From assembly GCA_900759665.1 (NCBI GenBank), contig CAAEWE010000009.1, positions 1 through 14,481 of the forward strand: 14,481 nucleotides of DNA. The letters run 5' to 3'. This DNA comes from Lachnospiraceae bacterium. Lineage in GTDB: Bacteria; Bacillota; Clostridia; Lachnospirales; Lachnospiraceae. The notes beneath the pieces are model-generated. The model searched no databases. It was not told where the DNA came from and saw only the letters and a program-made list of their open reading frames with translations. The position numbers were made by a program, and so were the translations under genes. This document shows positions 13,007 through 14,481 of the stretch, piece after piece; position 1 is the first letter of the stretch; every line of letters begins with the position of its first letter.

Positions 13007-14481
13007 ATGAAGACAAAAATTACATGCACCGCTATTGTTTTACTGCTGATCCTTTTAATCCCGGCTGGGAAAATCCTATGGTCCCGCCCGGAACCTACAG
13101 CCCCCGGCACCACCGCTGCCTCTGTCTCCACCTATTCCTCAGTTTCCGCCTCTCCTGCCACAGACCAGAGCATCTGGGCAGATTCCGGCAAGGCATATGC
13201 CAGCCGCTACACCTGCCGTGTATCTCTGGACACGGAGAAGAAAATACTTTCCGGAACAATCTGTGCCACGATCCAAAACAACACGAAAGATTCCCTGAAA
13301 ACAGTGTGCCTGCGAAACTGGTCCTCGTCTATCCTGCCCAAAAAACAGCGAAAAAACACCCGGTTATGGGATGTGCGCATAGGTAACACACCCCTTACTC
13401 TGGACACTAAAGGAGATGGTTCCATCCTGTATGCCTCCGCCGGAGACCAAGTTTTACTGGCACCGGGCAGCCAGACGGAACTGACTTTTTCCTTCCGCAC
13501 CAAGATTCCCCAAAAAGCAGATCGATTCGGCTATACCATCCACGACAACAAGCAGCTTTACCAGCTTACCTTCTGTTTTCCGGGGGTCTCTCTCTACCAA
13601 AAGGGGGCATGGAACGAAAATCCCTACATGGGTGACAACTGCGAATCTTACATCACCGAAATCGCCGACTATGATGTCTGGCTATCCCACCCGGCATCCT
13701 TCACCGCTGCGGCAACCGGAACTTCGGAAAAAGTTTCAGAGGGAACCCATATTACCGGCAAAAATCTGAGGGAATTTGCCGTCATTTTATCCGATTCTTT
13801 TTGCAAACTGGAAGAAAAAGCCAGGGACATCACCATCTCCTGCTACGGTCTGGATTACAAGAACAATAAGGCCTACTACCAGTATTCTCTGGATCTTGCC
13901 AAAGAGGCAGTAGAACTTTTTTCTGAGAAAATAGGGACCTATCCTTTTCCCCAACTGACTCTGGTACACGGCTTCATGAACAGCGCCATGGAATACCCGG
14001 GATTGTGTCTCATCGGTATGCCGGATGTAAAGGATTACAGCCATATTGCCAAGAACAATTTTTCCGACCTGAACGCTCATGTTCCTCACGAGATTGCCCA
14101 TCAGTGGTTCTACGCCGCCGTAGGAAACGACTCCTACAAAGAACCATGGCTGGATGAGGGCATCAGCGAATTTTGTGAGGGGATCCTGTTCCCTTATTAC
14201 GCAGACAGAACATGGCAGCGCACTGTGTGGAAAAACCAGTTTTCATCCAAAAAACAATTTTTGCATTGGATGAATGATGTGGTCCTGCCCCAGGCCGCCC
14301 GCTCTCTCCCGATTAACTATAACCTGTCTGCCTACCAAAAAGAGAGCCATACTTATTCGGAATGCGTTTATGAAGGCGGAAAATTATTTTTATACGAATT
14401 ATGGCAAAAAATGGGTGATGACATGTTTTTCCAAATGCTTCATAAATATTATGAAACATACCGGTTCAAACTGGCCACCAC
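13007..14481 (+). CDS. Membrane-anchored M1-family zinc metallopeptidase, 3' end off window
   Basis: The frame is uninterrupted from ATG 13007 (AGGAGG at 12995-13000) to the right edge, giving 491 codons so far. Residues ~4-25 are a hydrophobic anchor (ITCTAIVLLLILLIPAG), then a Ser/Thr/Ala-rich linker, then an aminopeptidase-N-like beta domain. The gluzincin site is HEIAHQWF at 361-368 with the third zinc ligand Glu384 in WLDEG, exactly 18 residues after the second His. The usual GAMEN substrate-binding motif appears as NSAMEYPG (325-332), the version common in bacterial membrane M1 relatives. A Tyr in VYEGGKLFLYEL could be the transition-state Tyr. It probably acts outside the cell on peptides. 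Coupling with the sigma/DUF4179 pair suggests regulation by, or feedback on, that surface-sensing pair. Confidence 0.9.
   Translation, partial: MKTKITCTAIVLLLILLIPAGKILWSRPEPTAPGTTAASVSTYSSVSASPATDQSIWADSGKAYASRYTCRVSLDTEKKILSGTICATIQNNTKDSLKTVCLRNWSSSILPKKQRKNTRLWDVRIGNTPLTLDTKGDGSILYASAGDQVLLAPGSQTELTFSFRTKIPQKADRFGYTIHDNKQLYQLTFCFPGVSLYQKGAWNENPYMGDNCESYITEIADYDVWLSHPASFTAAATGTSEKVSEGTHITGKNLREFAVILSDSFCKLEEKARDITISCYGLDYKNNKAYYQYSLDLAKEAVELFSEKIGTYPFPQLTLVHGFMNSAMEYPGLCLIGMPDVKDYSHIAKNNFSDLNAHVPHEIAHQWFYAAVGNDSYKEPWLDEGISEFCEGILFPYYADRTWQRTVWKNQFSSKKQFLHWMNDVVLPQAARSLPINYNLSAYQKESHTYSECVYEGGKLFLYELWQKMGDDMFFQMLHKYYETYRFKLAT

Overview
The window reads as chromosome of an anaerobic, low-to-mid GC gut Firmicute, most likely a Lachnospiraceae-type Clostridia (Roseburia, Eubacterium, Coprococcus or Blautia-like). 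The grounds are the GLUG and InlB-like surface repeats, BspA-like LRR, AGGAGG ribosome sites, DUF4179/sigma pairs and HxlR plus flavoredoxin pairs. No rRNA, tRNA or CRISPR was seen. Family names come from reading motifs, not from searches.

Layout. (1) 1-2216: the 3' part of a large secreted GLUG/InlB-repeat surface protein. A 36-codon gene (2232-2342) follows, encoding an acidic peptide with a VITTSGG core, then a strong terminator. (2) 2438-6545, same strand: a signal-peptide LRR membrane protein, an HPr-kinase-like gene broken by an internal deletion, a PqqD-like peptide-binding protein, an S26 signal-peptidase-like protein and an ABC exporter. The last four resemble a ribosomal-peptide maturation/export cassette, and the 36-aa peptide is the obvious candidate substrate. 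(3) 6546-7600: a short leader peptide overlapping a terminator hairpin, an XRE regulator, then what I read as the wreck of a type III toxin-antitoxin locus. That locus has a promoter, two 38-nt repeats (ToxI-like RNA), a terminator and the first 50 codons of a ToxN/AbiQ-like toxin, fused to a fragment of a RhuM-like gene.

(4) 7610-9182: a small redox block. A PPOX/NimA-like gene and an HxlR regulator lie on the minus strand, divergent from a flavoredoxin-type flavin reductase with an operator-like inverted repeat between them. (5) 9186-11225: an IS21-family element with a frameshifted istA, an intact istB and a recognisable right end but no left end. (6) 11441-14481: an ECF-like sigma factor, a membrane-anchored DUF4179 protein (likely its anti-sigma) and a membrane-anchored M1 metallopeptidase running off the window, spaced as one operon.

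Overall this is accessory DNA: surface proteins, a peptide-modification cassette, addiction-module debris and an IS. The two points most worth following are the type III antitoxin that seems to have outlived its toxin, and the PqqD/HPrK/S26/ABC cassette with its candidate peptide.
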